Positions 40,979 through 49,149 of a DNA stretch of 64,000 nt are shown here, piece by piece. The position numbers and the translations under genes are program-made. Within the stretch, counting starts at the first letter, position 1. The number at the start of each line of letters is the position of its first letter. The stretch covers positions 62,001 through 126,000 of the forward strand of contig NZ_JAUYNX010000021.1 in assembly GCF_030704825.1 (NCBI RefSeq), read 5' to 3'. Source of the DNA: Brevundimonas sp. (lineage in GTDB: Bacteria > Pseudomonadota > Alphaproteobacteria > Caulobacterales > Caulobacteraceae). Below the pieces are notes generated by a model that had not been told where the DNA came from, did no database searches, and was given only the letters and a program-made list of their open reading frames with translations.

Positions 40979-42246
40979 GCGAGGATGGGGGGGCCCTGTT
41001 GCGGGCGCTGGGCCGCGACGGGCGCGCGGCGCTGTCGTGGCGGGCGGCGTCGCATGAAGGCCAGCGGCCGCCGGCGGGGGACTGGACCACCTGGGTCTTC
41101 CTCGGCGGGCGCGGGGCGGGGAAGACGCGGGCGGGGGCGGAGTGGGTGTGGGAGACGGCGCAGAGGCTGGGGCCCGGCGGGCGGATCGCCCTGGTCGGGC
41201 CGACGCTGCACGACGCGCGCACGGTGATGGTGGAGGGGCCGTCGGGGTTGCTGCGGCTGCCGTATCGGGCGGGCGCGCGCTATGTGCCGTCGCTGCGGCG
41301 GGTGACGTTTCCGGGCGGGGCCGTCGGGCTGCTGTTCTCGGCCGGGGAGCCGGAGCGGCTGAGGGGGCCGCAGTTCCACGCCGCCTGGGGGGATGAGTTC
41401 TGCGCCTGGGACTGTCCGGAAGAGACGCTGGCCATGCTGCGGCTGGGGCTGCGGTTGGGGGCGGCGCCGAGGCTGGTTCTGACCTCGACGCCGAAGCCGC
41501 GGGCGAGTCTGCGGCGGGTGCTGGCCGGGGACGGCTGCGCGCGGACGGATGCGGCGACGCGGGAGAATGCGCGGAACCTCGCGCCGGGGTTTCTGGCGGC
41601 GATGGAGGGGCTGTACGGCGGCACGCGACGGGCGGCGCAGGAGCTGGAAGGGCGGGTGCTGGACGATGCGGGGGCGCTGTTCACGGCGGAGATGATCGAG
41701 GGGGCGAGAGCTCTGGGAGCTGAGTGGGAAGGCGGGTTCGACCGCGTGGTCGTCGCCGTCGACCCGCCGGCGGGGACGCTGTCGGGGCGGGCGCGGGACG
41801 CCTGCGGGATCGTCGTGGCCGGACGGCGCGGGGACCGGGTCGTGGTGCTGGCCGACTGGACGCGGACGGGGCTGTCGCCCGAGAGCTGGGCGGCGCGGGT
41901 GCGGCGGGCGGTCGAGGCGCACGGGGCGACGCGGGTGGTGGTGGAGGCCAACAACGGCGGGGCGATGGCGGAGGCGGTGCTGAAGGCCTCGGGGCTGTCG
42001 GTCACGATCCGGCGGGTGCACGCCTCGGTCGGCAAGGTCGCGCGGGCGGAGCCTGTGGCGGCGCTGTACGAGCAGGGGCGGGTCGCGCATGCGCCGGGGC
42101 TGGAGGCGCTGGAGGAGGAGCTGATGGGGCTGGGCGGCGAGGACGCGGGCGGGGCCAGTCCGGACCGGGCGGATGCGCTGGTGTGGGCCGTGACCGACCT
42201 CATGCCGGCGCCGGGGCCGCGGGGGCCGAGCCTGCGGGTGCTGTAA
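40975..42246 (+). CDS. Terminase large subunit, GTA/phage type
   Basis: A 423-residue DNA-packaging motor. The ATPase domain has Walker A WVFLGGRGAGKTRAGAEW, Walker B AAWGDEFCAWD, and motif III VLTSTPKPRASL. The nuclease domain has acidic sites in VVVAVDPPAG, VVVEANNGGAMAEAV and SPDRADALVWAVTDL. It looks functional and full-length compared with alphaproteobacterial gene transfer agent terminases. It starts at TTG 40975, sharing TTGA with the upstream stop. The genes expected next (portal, protease, capsid) are absent; a KaiC-like gene follows. Confidence 0.9.
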   Translation: MSEDGGALLRALGRDGRAALSWRAASHEGQRPPAGDWTTWVFLGGRGAGKTRAGAEWVWETAQRLGPGGRIALVGPTLHDARTVMVEGPSGLLRLPYRAGARYVPSLRRVTFPGGAVGLLFSAGEPERLRGPQFHAAWGDEFCAWDCPEETLAMLRLGLRLGAAPRLVLTSTPKPRASLRRVLAGDGCARTDAATRENARNLAPGFLAAMEGLYGGTRRAAQELEGRVLDDAGALFTAEMIEGARALGAEWEGGFDRVVVAVDPPAGTLSGRARDACGIVVAGRRGDRVVVLADWTRTGLSPESWAARVRRAVEAHGATRVVVEANNGGAMAEAVLKASGLSVTIRRVHASVGKVARAEPVAALYEQGRVAHAPGLEALEEELMGLGGEDAGGASPDRADALVWAVTDLMPAPGPRGPSLRVL

Positions 42247-42298
42247 CCTTATCGATATCCGCGCGTTACGGCTCAGCTCGAAAAAGCAGAGAGGACTC

Positions 42299-43795
42299 AT
42301 GGCGGACGGCGGGACGACGGACAATCAGGCGCGGTTCGGGATTTCCGGGCTGGACGACATTCTCGCCGGCGGGCTGGAGCGGGACCGGATCTATCTGCTG
42401 GAGGGCAATCCGGGCACCGGCAAGACCACGGCGGCGATGAGCTTCCTGATCGAGGGCGCGGCGCGGGGCGAGCGCTGCCTGTACATCACCCTGTCGGAGA
42501 CCGAGGAGGAGCTGCGCGGCACGGCGCGGTCGCACGAATGGTCGCTGGCGGGGATCGACATCTTCGAACTGGTGCCGCCCGAGAGCCTGCTGGACGAACA
42601 GCAGCAGCAGAGCCTGCTGTATTCCTCGGACCTGGAGCTGGGCGAGACCACGCGGATGATCTTCGAGGCGGTGGAGCGGGTCCAGCCGAAGCGGGTGGTG
42701 GTCGACAGCCTGTCGGAGATCCGGCTGCTGGCCCAGGGCTCGCTGCGCTACCGGCGCCAGGTGCTGGCGCTGAAGCACTATTTCGCGCGGCGCGGGGCGA
42801 CCGTGCTGCTGCTCGACGACCTGACCACCGACATCAACGACAAGACCGTGCACAGCGTGGCGCACGGGGTGATCCAGCTGCAGGAGCTGGCCCCGGAATA
42901 CGGGGCCGAGCGGCGGCGGGTGCGGGTGATCAAATACCGCGGGCGGCGGTTCCGCGGCGGCTATCACGACTTCACCATCAAGACCGGCGGGCTGGAGGTC
43001 TATCCGCGCATCGTCGCCTCGGAGCACCGTACGGCCTTCGACCGCAGCCGGGTGTCGAGCGGGGTGGCGGGGCTGGACGATCTGCTGGGCGGCGGGGTGG
43101 AGCGCGGCTCCAGCGCCCTGATCCTGGGCCCGGCGGGCACGGGCAAGTCGCTGTTCGCGATGAATTTCGCGGTGGCGGCGGTGAAGCGGGGCGAGAAGGC
43201 GGCGCTGTTCATCTTCGACGAGGAGCTGGGGCTGCTGTTCGACCGCATGCGCGGCCTGGGCATCGACCTGGAAGGCATGAAGGCGGACGGCGACCTGATC
43301 ATCGAACAGGTGGATGCGGCCGAGCTGTCGCCGGGCGAGTTCGCCGCGCGGGTGCGAAACTGCGTCTCGGAGCAGCAGATCAGGACCGTGGTGATCGACA
43401 GCCTGAACGGCTACCAGGCGGCGATGCCGCAGGAGCAGTTCCTGGTGCTGCACATCCACGAGCTGCTGCAGTATCTGAACCGCCAGGGCGCCTCGACCTT
43501 CCTGACCGTGGCCCAGCACGGCCTGGTCGGGGACATGAAGGCGCCGGTGGACGTGACCTATCTGGCCGACACGGTGATCCTGCTGCGCTATTTCGAGGCG
43601 CTGGGCCATGTGCGGCGGGCCGTCTCGGTGATCAAGAAACGCGCCGGCGGCCATGAGAAGACCATCCGCGAGTTCGAGATCGGCGAGGCCGGACTGTCGA
43701 TGGGCGAGCCGCTGCACGGCTTCCAGGGCGTGCTGCGCGGGGTGCCGAACTTCGTCGGACAGGGCTCGGGGCTGATGGGCGAAGCCTCGGCATGA
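42299..43795 (+). CDS. KaiC-like double RecA-domain ATPase
   Basis: A 498-residue protein with two KaiC domains. The first (about 10-240) has Walker A LLEGNPGTGKTTAAM, LSETEEELR and RVVVDSLSEIRL (Walker B). The second (about 250-480) has Walker A LILGPAGTGKSLFAM, FIFDEELGLLFDRM and TVVIDSLNGYQAAM. Both keep the Lys-Thr/Ser and acidic residues, so ATP binding in each ring is likely. No kaiA or kaiB is present. It overlaps the downstream hybrid kinase by 4 bases (ATGA), which suggests it controls, or is controlled by, that kinase. GAGAGGA lies upstream of the ATG. Confidence 0.9.
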   Translation: MADGGTTDNQARFGISGLDDILAGGLERDRIYLLEGNPGTGKTTAAMSFLIEGAARGERCLYITLSETEEELRGTARSHEWSLAGIDIFELVPPESLLDEQQQQSLLYSSDLELGETTRMIFEAVERVQPKRVVVDSLSEIRLLAQGSLRYRRQVLALKHYFARRGATVLLLDDLTTDINDKTVHSVAHGVIQLQELAPEYGAERRRVRVIKYRGRRFRGGYHDFTIKTGGLEVYPRIVASEHRTAFDRSRVSSGVAGLDDLLGGGVERGSSALILGPAGTGKSLFAMNFAVAAVKRGEKAALFIFDEELGLLFDRMRGLGIDLEGMKADGDLIIEQVDAAELSPGEFAARVRNCVSEQQIRTVVIDSLNGYQAAMPQEQFLVLHIHELLQYLNRQGASTFLTVAQHGLVGDMKAPVDVTYLADTVILLRYFEALGHVRRAVSVIKKRAGGHEKTIREFEIGEAGLSMGEPLHGFQGVLRGVPNFVGQGSGLMGEASA

Positions 43796-45471
43796 GCCGC
43801 GGGGGCGACCTTTCGCAGCGCGCCCTGGTGCTGGCGCCGACGGGCCGCGACGCCGCCGTGGCCGCCGCCATCCTGAAGGAGGCGGGGGCGACGGCGCTGG
43901 TCTGCGACAGCCTCGAGGTCCTGCGCGAGCGGCTGGAGGAGGGCGCCGGCCTGGCCGTGGTGGTCGAGGAGGCGCTGCGCGACCGCGACCTGACGGGGCT
44001 GGCGGCGTGGATCGAGGCGCAGCCGTCGTGGTCGGACTTTCCCTTCGTGGTCCTGACCCGGCGGGGCGGCAGCGTGGAGCGCAATCCGGCGGCCCGGCGG
44101 CTGTCGGTCACCCTGGGCAATGTCAGCTTTCTGGAGCGCCCGTTTCATCCCACCACCCTGGTCAGCGCCATGCAGACGGCCCTGCGGGGGCGCAACCGGC
44201 AGTACGAGGCCCGGGAGCGGATCGAGGAGATCCGCCGCGCGGAGGCGACGCTGGAGCGCCGGGTGGCCGAGCGCACCGCCGAGCTGGAGGCCGCGAACCG
44301 GCAACTGGCCTCGCAGATCGGCGAGCGGGAGAAGATGGAATCCGCCCTGCGCCAGGCGCAGCGGCTGGAGGCGGTCGGACAGCTGACCAGCGGGGTGGCG
44401 CACGACTTCAACAATCTGCTGACCGTCATCCTCGGCAATGTCGAACAGATGCGAAAACAGGCCGAGGATCCCGTGCTGATCCGGCGGCTGGCGATGATGA
44501 GCGAGGCCTCGCAGCGGGGCGCCCGGCTCACCGCCCAGATGCTGGCCTTCTCGCGACGGCAGAAGCTGGAGCCGCGAGCGGTCGACCTGAACGACACGGT
44601 TCTGAGCATGAGGGACCTGCTGCACAGCACGATCGGCGGCAGCGTCCGCATCGCCCCGCCCCGGCTGGCCGACGACCTGTGGCCGGCGATGATCGACCCG
44701 ACCCAGATCGAGCTGGTCATCCTCAACCTGGCGATCAACGCCCGCGACGCCATGGAGGTGGGCGGGTCGCTGACCATCGGCACCGCCAATGTCGTGCTGG
44801 GTCAGCCGGAGACCGCCGAGGCGCCGCCCGCGGGCGCGTATGTGATGGTTTCGGTCAGCGACACCGGATCGGGCATGGCCGAGGCGGTGCGGGCGCGCGC
44901 CTTCGAGCCCTTCTTCACCACCAAGGAGGTGGGCAAGGGATCGGGCCTGGGGCTGAGCCAGGTGTACGGGCTGGCGAAGCAGTCGGGCGGGGGCGTCGCC
45001 ATCGAGACCGGACTCGGGCAGGGGACCACCATCAAGGTGTTCCTGCCCAGGGCCAGCGCCCCGCCGACGGTCCAGGGCGCGGACGCCGAGGCCGCGCCCC
45101 CGGCCCATGAGGACCATCTGGTCGTGCTGGTCGTCGACGACGACGACGCCGTGCGCGAGGTCACCGCCGGCCTGCTGACCGACCTGGGGTACGATGTGGT
45201 GGAGGCCGGCAGCGGCGGGGCCGCGCTGGACCTGATCGAGCGCCACGACGAGATCAGGGCGGTGGTGCTCGACTTCGCCATGCCGGGGATGAACGGCGCC
45301 GATCTGGCGCGGGAGTTGCGGGCCCGGCGTCCGCGGGTGCCGATCCTGTTCGCGACGGGCTATGCCGACGCCGAGGCCCTGACCGGCGTCGGGGATCACC
45401 AGATCGTGCACAAGCCGTTCGTGCAGGCGGACCTGGCGCGCAAGCTGTCGCGCAGCTTCGCGGCGGCCTGA
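43792..45471 (+). CDS. Hybrid histidine kinase with N-terminal pseudo-receiver
   Basis: A 559-residue cytoplasmic hybrid kinase. Residues about 5-135 look like a receiver fold (RALVLAPTGRDAAVAAAILK; FVVLTRRGG; LERPFHPTTLVSAMQTAL) but the phospho-Asp position reads VVVEEALRD, so it may not be phosphorylated. A coiled coil (about 138-185) joins it to HisKA (VGQLTSGVAHDFNNLLTVIL, His is the phosphoacceptor). The HATPase domain (NLAINARDAMEVGG; VSDTGSGM; GSGLGLSQVYG) precedes a C-terminal receiver (VLVVDDDDAVREV; VVLDFAMPGMNG with the Asp; VHKPF). It is translationally coupled to the KaiC-like ATPase. Confidence 0.9.
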   Translation: MSRGGDLSQRALVLAPTGRDAAVAAAILKEAGATALVCDSLEVLRERLEEGAGLAVVVEEALRDRDLTGLAAWIEAQPSWSDFPFVVLTRRGGSVERNPAARRLSVTLGNVSFLERPFHPTTLVSAMQTALRGRNRQYEARERIEEIRRAEATLERRVAERTAELEAANRQLASQIGEREKMESALRQAQRLEAVGQLTSGVAHDFNNLLTVILGNVEQMRKQAEDPVLIRRLAMMSEASQRGARLTAQMLAFSRRQKLEPRAVDLNDTVLSMRDLLHSTIGGSVRIAPPRLADDLWPAMIDPTQIELVILNLAINARDAMEVGGSLTIGTANVVLGQPETAEAPPAGAYVMVSVSDTGSGMAEAVRARAFEPFFTTKEVGKGSGLGLSQVYGLAKQSGGGVAIETGLGQGTTIKVFLPRASAPPTVQGADAEAAPPAHEDHLVVLVVDDDDAVREVTAGLLTDLGYDVVEAGSGGAALDLIERHDEIRAVVLDFAMPGMNGADLARELRARRPRVPILFATGYADAEALTGVGDHQIVHKPFVQADLARKLSRSFAAA

Positions 45472-45564
45472 CGGTTCGCGGAGACGTAGCCGGCTCCGGC
45501 GCCTTTGACACGTCCCGCGCCAGTCACTAGCCACTGGGTTCCGTCCCTCCGCCCCGGAGCCGTC

Positions 45565-46419
45565 ATGGCCGCCCCCCTCAAGACCGCGCTGATCTACGAT
45601 TTCGACGGCACCCTGGCGCGGGGCAATATGCAGGAGGTCACCTTCATCCCCTCGGTGGGCATGGGGGTCGGCGACTTCTGGGGCGAGGCCGACCGGCTGA
45701 CCCGCGAGGCCGACGGCGACAACATCCTGATGTACATGCAGCTGATGCTGGCGCGGGCGCGCGAGAACGAGCACCCGATCACCCGCAAGCTGCTGGCCGA
45801 GCACGGCGAGGAGGTGAAGCTGTTCGACGGGCTGAAGTCCGACCTGACCGGCCCCGGATGGTTCGACCGCATCAACGCCGTCGGCGTCAGATACGGCCTG
45901 GAGATCGAGCACTACATCATCTCGGCGGGCCTCGAGGAGATGATCGACGGCTGCCCGATCCGGCCCGAGTTCCGGCACGTCTTCGCGTCGAAATTCGTCT
46001 ACGACGAGAACGGCGTCGCGATCTGGCCGGCGGTGGGCGTCAACTACACGACCAAGACCCAGTATCTGTTCCGCATCAACAAGGGCGTGCTCAATCACTG
46101 GGAGCACGAGAAGATCAACCGCTTCATGGCCGATGACGACCGGCCGGTGCCGTTCGAGCGGATGATCTTCCTCGGCGACGGGGACACCGACGTGCCGACC
46201 ATGAAGATGATGCACACCAAGGGCGGCTATTCGATCGCGGTCTACGACCCGCGCAACTCCGAGCGGGACCAGCAGAAGATCTATGGCCTGATCTCGGAGG
46301 ACCGGGTCAATTTCGTCGCCGCCGCGGACTATCGCGAGGGCTCGGCCCTGGACCTGATCGTCAAGGGTCTGATCGGCCGCATCGCCATCACCGCCGGAAC
46401 GATGCCGGACGGGGTCTGA
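45565..46419 (+). CDS. HAD-superfamily phosphatase
   Basis: A 284-residue soluble enzyme of the haloacid dehalogenase superfamily, phosphoserine-phosphatase-like branch. Motif I is LIYDFDGTLARGN (nucleophile Asp), motif II IISAGLEEMIDG (Ser), and motif IV ERMIFLGDGDTDVPTMKMM, with a Lys-rich region (LFRINKGVLNHWEHEK) between. The substrate is unknown; some relatives act on small phosphorylated metabolites. ATG 45565 has GGAG 7 bases upstream. Convergent with the hydrolase gene at 46421, one base apart. Confidence 0.85.
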   Translation: MAAPLKTALIYDFDGTLARGNMQEVTFIPSVGMGVGDFWGEADRLTREADGDNILMYMQLMLARARENEHPITRKLLAEHGEEVKLFDGLKSDLTGPGWFDRINAVGVRYGLEIEHYIISAGLEEMIDGCPIRPEFRHVFASKFVYDENGVAIWPAVGVNYTTKTQYLFRINKGVLNHWEHEKINRFMADDDRPVPFERMIFLGDGDTDVPTMKMMHTKGGYSIAVYDPRNSERDQQKIYGLISEDRVNFVAAADYREGSALDLIVKGLIGRIAITAGTMPDGV

Positions 46420-46420
46420 G

Positions 46421-47299
46421 CTAGATCGCGTTCAGCGGCAGTTTGAGGAACCGCTTGCCCGAGGCCTCGGGCGGCGGCAGGGCGCCGGCGCGGATGTTGA
46501 TCTGCAGCGAGGGCAGGATCAGCGCCGGAACCGCCAGGGTCGCGTCGCGAGCCTCGCGCAGGGCCACGAATTCGTCCTCGGACCGGGCGCTGCCTATGTG
46601 GATGTTGTCCGCCGCCTGGGCCGCCACGGTGGTCTCCCACCGGTAGTCCGACCGGCCCTCGGGCAGATAGTCGTGGCCGACGAAGACGCGGGTTCCGGGC
46701 GGCAGGGCCAGGATGCGCCGGATGGAGCGGTACAGGGTCCGGGCGTCGCCGCCGGGAAAGTCGCATCGCGCCGTGCCGTAGTCGGGCATGAACAGGGTGT
46801 CGCCGATGAAGACGGCGTCGCCGACGACATAGCTGACGCAGGCCGGGGTGTGGCCCGGCGTGTGCATCACCTCGACCGGAAGCCTGCCCAGGGCGAAGCG
46901 CTCGCCGTCGGCGTAGAGGCTGTCGAACACCACGCCGTCGGCGGTGACGTCATGGGCCTCGAACAGGGCGCCGAAGACCTTCTGCACCTCGGTGATGCGG
47001 CTGCCGATGCCGATCGGCGCGCCCGTGCGCCGGCGGATCTCGTCGGCGCCGGTCAGATGATCGGCGTGGGCGTGGGTCTCGAGCACGCGCTCCAGCCTCA
47101 GGCCGCGTTCGGAGATCCGGGCCAGGAGCCGCTCGAGGGAGGCGGTCGAGGTGCGGCCGCTGGCGGCGTCGAAGTCGAGGACCGGATCGATGACGGCCGC
47201 GGCCCCGGTCGCGGGGTCGGCGACCAGATAGGTGATGGTGTGGGTCGCCGCGTCGAAGAACCCTTCGACGATCGGGACGGGCGGCGGGGCGACGGCCAT
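46421..47299 (-). CDS. Metallo-beta-lactamase persulfide dioxygenase-like protein (BigR-linked)
   Basis: A 292-residue MBL-fold enzyme resembling ETHE1/Blh. The metal motif is ETHAHADHLTGADEIR (HxHxDH), with later ligands in VMHTPGHTPACVSYVVG, VFIGDTLFMPDYGTARCDFP and RVFVGHDYLPEG. It probably oxidises glutathione persulfide to sulfite. ATG 47299 has a strong AGGAGG site. It is divergent from the ArsR-family repressor and shares its operator region, which fits control by sulfide. The Cys in TARCDFP is notable near the active site. Confidence 0.87.
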   Translation of the reverse strand: MAVAPPPVPIVEGFFDAATHTITYLVADPATGAAAVIDPVLDFDAASGRTSTASLERLLARISERGLRLERVLETHAHADHLTGADEIRRRTGAPIGIGSRITEVQKVFGALFEAHDVTADGVVFDSLYADGERFALGRLPVEVMHTPGHTPACVSYVVGDAVFIGDTLFMPDYGTARCDFPGGDARTLYRSIRRILALPPGTRVFVGHDYLPEGRSDYRWETTVAAQAADNIHIGSARSEDEFVALREARDATLAVPALILPSLQINIRAGALPPPEASGKRFLKLPLNAI

Positions 47300-47321
47300 G
47301 GGAACCTCCTTGATTGGCCCC

Positions 47322-47362
47322 AATATATTAGGACTTGCTAAATTAGCAATCCCTTATATATT
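47322..47362. promoter_or_regulatory. 41-bp inverted repeat, probable BigR/SqrR operator
   Basis: The centre is a perfect TTGCTAA-A-TTAGCAA (47335-47349). The flanking 13-base arms (AATATATTAGGAC and TCCCTTATATATT) match at 10 of 13 positions, symmetric about 47342. AT-rich against a 70 percent GC background. It lies between the divergent starts at 47299 and 47370 and covers their likely -10 regions. Confidence 0.8.
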
Positions 47363-47369
47363 CCGCCTC

Positions 47370-47696
47370 ATGAACACGCTTTCCACCCTGTCCCTCGACC
47401 AGTTTCAAGGCAAGGCCGGTGAGGCGGCGCGGCTTCTGAAGGCGCTCTCGAACGAGAAGCGGCTGATGATCCTGTGCCGGCTCGGCGACGGCGAATGCGC
47501 CGTGGGCGAGCTGTTGCCGCTGGTGGGCCTGTCCCAGTCGGCCCTGTCGCAACACCTCGCGGTGCTGCGCGAGGAAGGCCTGGTCGAGGGCAGGCGCGAG
47601 GGCGTGTCCATCCTCTACCGCATCGCCGAGCCGGCGGTCCTGAAGCTCATCGCCGCCCTCGCCGACATCTATTGCCCCCCAGCCCAGGGAAACTGA
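47370..47696 (+). CDS. ArsR-family repressor of BigR/SqrR type
   Basis: A 108-residue winged-helix repressor. ARLLKALSNEKRLMILCRLG begins the fold, GLSQSALSQHLAVLREEGLV is the recognition helix region, and VSILYRIAEPAVLKLIAALA the wing and dimer helix. Cys43 (DGECAVGE) and Cys102 (DIYCPP) are positioned like the two redox cysteines of BigR and SqrR that form a tetrasulfide on persulfide exposure; Cys36 is extra. It is the first gene of an operon with a rhodanese and TauE exporter, divergent from an ETHE1-like hydrolase. Confidence 0.88.
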   Translation: MNTLSTLSLDQFQGKAGEAARLLKALSNEKRLMILCRLGDGECAVGELLPLVGLSQSALSQHLAVLREEGLVEGRREGVSILYRIAEPAVLKLIAALADIYCPPAQGN

Positions 47697-47698
47697 CC

Positions 47699-48040
47699 AT
47701 GGCCGCGCTCACCCCCCTCTCCGCCGCCGAAGTCGCGGCCCGCATCACGGCCGGCAAGGCCGTTCTGGTCGACATTCGCGAGCCCGGCGAAGTCGCCCAG
47801 GAACGGATCGCCGGCAGCATCATCAAACCCCTGTCCATCTTCGAGGCGGCCGACCTGGACGTCCAGCCGGGCCGCGACGTCATCTATATGTGCCGCTCCG
47901 GCGCCCGCACCGGCATGAACTGCGTCCGCCTGGCCGCCTGCATCCCGGGCGAGGCCTTCGTGCTCGAGGGCGGTCTGAACGCCTGGAAGGCCCAGGGCCT
48001 GCCCACGGTCTCCGGCAACCCCTCGTCACGGACGGCGTAA
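47699..48040 (+). CDS. Rhodanese-like sulfurtransferase
   Basis: A 113-residue single rhodanese domain. LSAAEVAARITAGKAVLVDI, REPGEVAQERIAGS, and the catalytic loop CRSGARTG with Cys in a six-residue loop. It moves a sulfane sulfur from persulfide to thiol acceptors. Two bases after the repressor stop, 3 bases before the TauE gene; all three are likely one transcript induced by sulfide. Confidence 0.9.
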   Translation: MAALTPLSAAEVAARITAGKAVLVDIREPGEVAQERIAGSIIKPLSIFEAADLDVQPGRDVIYMCRSGARTGMNCVRLAACIPGEAFVLEGGLNAWKAQGLPTVSGNPSSRTA

Positions 48041-48043
48041 GGC

Positions 48044-48826
48044 ATGGACCCCGCCGTCATCCAGCTGCTTCTGGCCGTCCTCAGCGGCGGTGTGGTCGCC
48101 CTGCTGCTGACGGTGTTCGGCGGCGGCGGCTCGGTGCTGGCCGTGCCGTTGCTGCTGTATGTGGTCGGGGTGAAGGATCCCCATGTGGCCATCGGCGCCT
48201 CGGCCGCCGGCGTCGCCCTCAACGCCCTGACCGCCCTCGCCGGTCGGGCGCGGGCGGGACGGGTGCGCTGGCCCTGCGCCCTGCTGTTCGCCGCGACCGG
48301 CTCGGCCGGCGCCTTCGCCGGATCGTCCCTGGCCAAGGCGATCGACGGCCACGCCCTGCTGATCTTCTTCGCCCTCGCCATGGGACTGGTCGCCCTGGCC
48401 ATGCTGAGGCCGAAAGCCCCCGTCGGGGCGGAGAATGTGCGGCTGACCCGGGGCATGGCCCCGCGCGTCGCCGCCTCCGGCGCGGGAGTCGGCGCCGCGG
48501 CCGGCTTCTTCGGCATCGGCGGCGGCTTCCTGATCGTACCCGGCCTGATGGGGGCGGCCGGCATGACCCTGGCCCTGGCCCAGGCCTCGTCCCTGGTCAG
48601 CGTGGCGGCCTTCGGAGCGACGACGGCGGCCAACTACGCCCTGTCGGGCCTGATCGACTGGCCCATCGTGGCGGCCATGGCCGCGGGCGGGACGGCGGGA
48701 ACCCTGGCCGGCCTGCCGATCGCCCGGCGGCTGGGCGCCGACGCGGTGCTCGGCCGGCGTCTGTTCGCGGCGCTGATCCTGGTCGTCGCCGTCTATGTGG
48801 CGGTGAGGGCGATCACCGCCCTCTAA
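48044..48826 (+). CDS. TauE/SafE-family sulfite exporter
   Basis: A 260-residue integral membrane protein with about 8 helices in two repeats (FGGGGSVLAVPLLLYVVG; GFFGIGGGFLIVPGLMGAAG, the paired glycine-rich motifs of the family). It would export sulfite or a similar sulfur anion produced by the persulfide dioxygenase and rhodanese. The end overlaps the convergent PilZ gene by 4 bases. Confidence 0.88.
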   Translation: MDPAVIQLLLAVLSGGVVALLLTVFGGGGSVLAVPLLLYVVGVKDPHVAIGASAAGVALNALTALAGRARAGRVRWPCALLFAATGSAGAFAGSSLAKAIDGHALLIFFALAMGLVALAMLRPKAPVGAENVRLTRGMAPRVAASGAGVGAAAGFFGIGGGFLIVPGLMGAAGMTLALAQASSLVSVAAFGATTAANYALSGLIDWPIVAAMAAGGTAGTLAGLPIARRLGADAVLGRRLFAALILVVAVYVAVRAITAL

Positions 48827-49149
48827 CGCCCGCCGGCCCTGAGGAAGGCGGCGCGGGCGGGGGCGAGGCGGGACGGGACCAGACCGCGCAGGGACGAGCG
48901 GGCGCGCTGTTTCAGCCCCGCCTCCTGGCCCTTGCGCCAGACCACGTCGGCCTCGATCGCCGCCGCCCCGGCCAGGTCGATGACCACGACCGGACCCGAC
49001 AGGGCGAGATTGCGCTCGAGCCGCAGGCGCAGCCCGCCCGCGGACTGATCGACGATCAGGCAGGGCAGCTCCAGCCCGTGCGCCAGCACCACGCCGCGCG
49101 CGCCGGCGGGCGAACGGGGTTCCAGTCGGCGGTCGTCCGGCCTGTTCAT
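48823..49149 (-). CDS. PilZ-domain protein
   Basis: A 108-residue c-di-GMP-binding-type domain. RRLEPRSPAGARGVVL gives an R-x-x-x-R motif near residues 7-12, and LIVDQSAGGLRLRLE matches the D-x-S-x-x-G motif (DQSAGG). The second half (VVWRKGQEAGLKQRARSSLR) completes the barrel and adds a basic helix. It overlaps the kinase gene upstream by 4 bases (ATGA), so it is co-translated. Confidence 0.82.
   Translation of the reverse strand: MNRPDDRRLEPRSPAGARGVVLAHGLELPCLIVDQSAGGLRLRLERNLALSGPVVVIDLAGAAAIEADVVWRKGQEAGLKQRARSSLRGLVPSRLAPARAAFLRAGGR

Noticed and set aside
40504..42324. 606-codon minus-strand frame opposite the terminase
   Set aside because: Shadow frame; the terminase has Walker and nuclease motifs in order.
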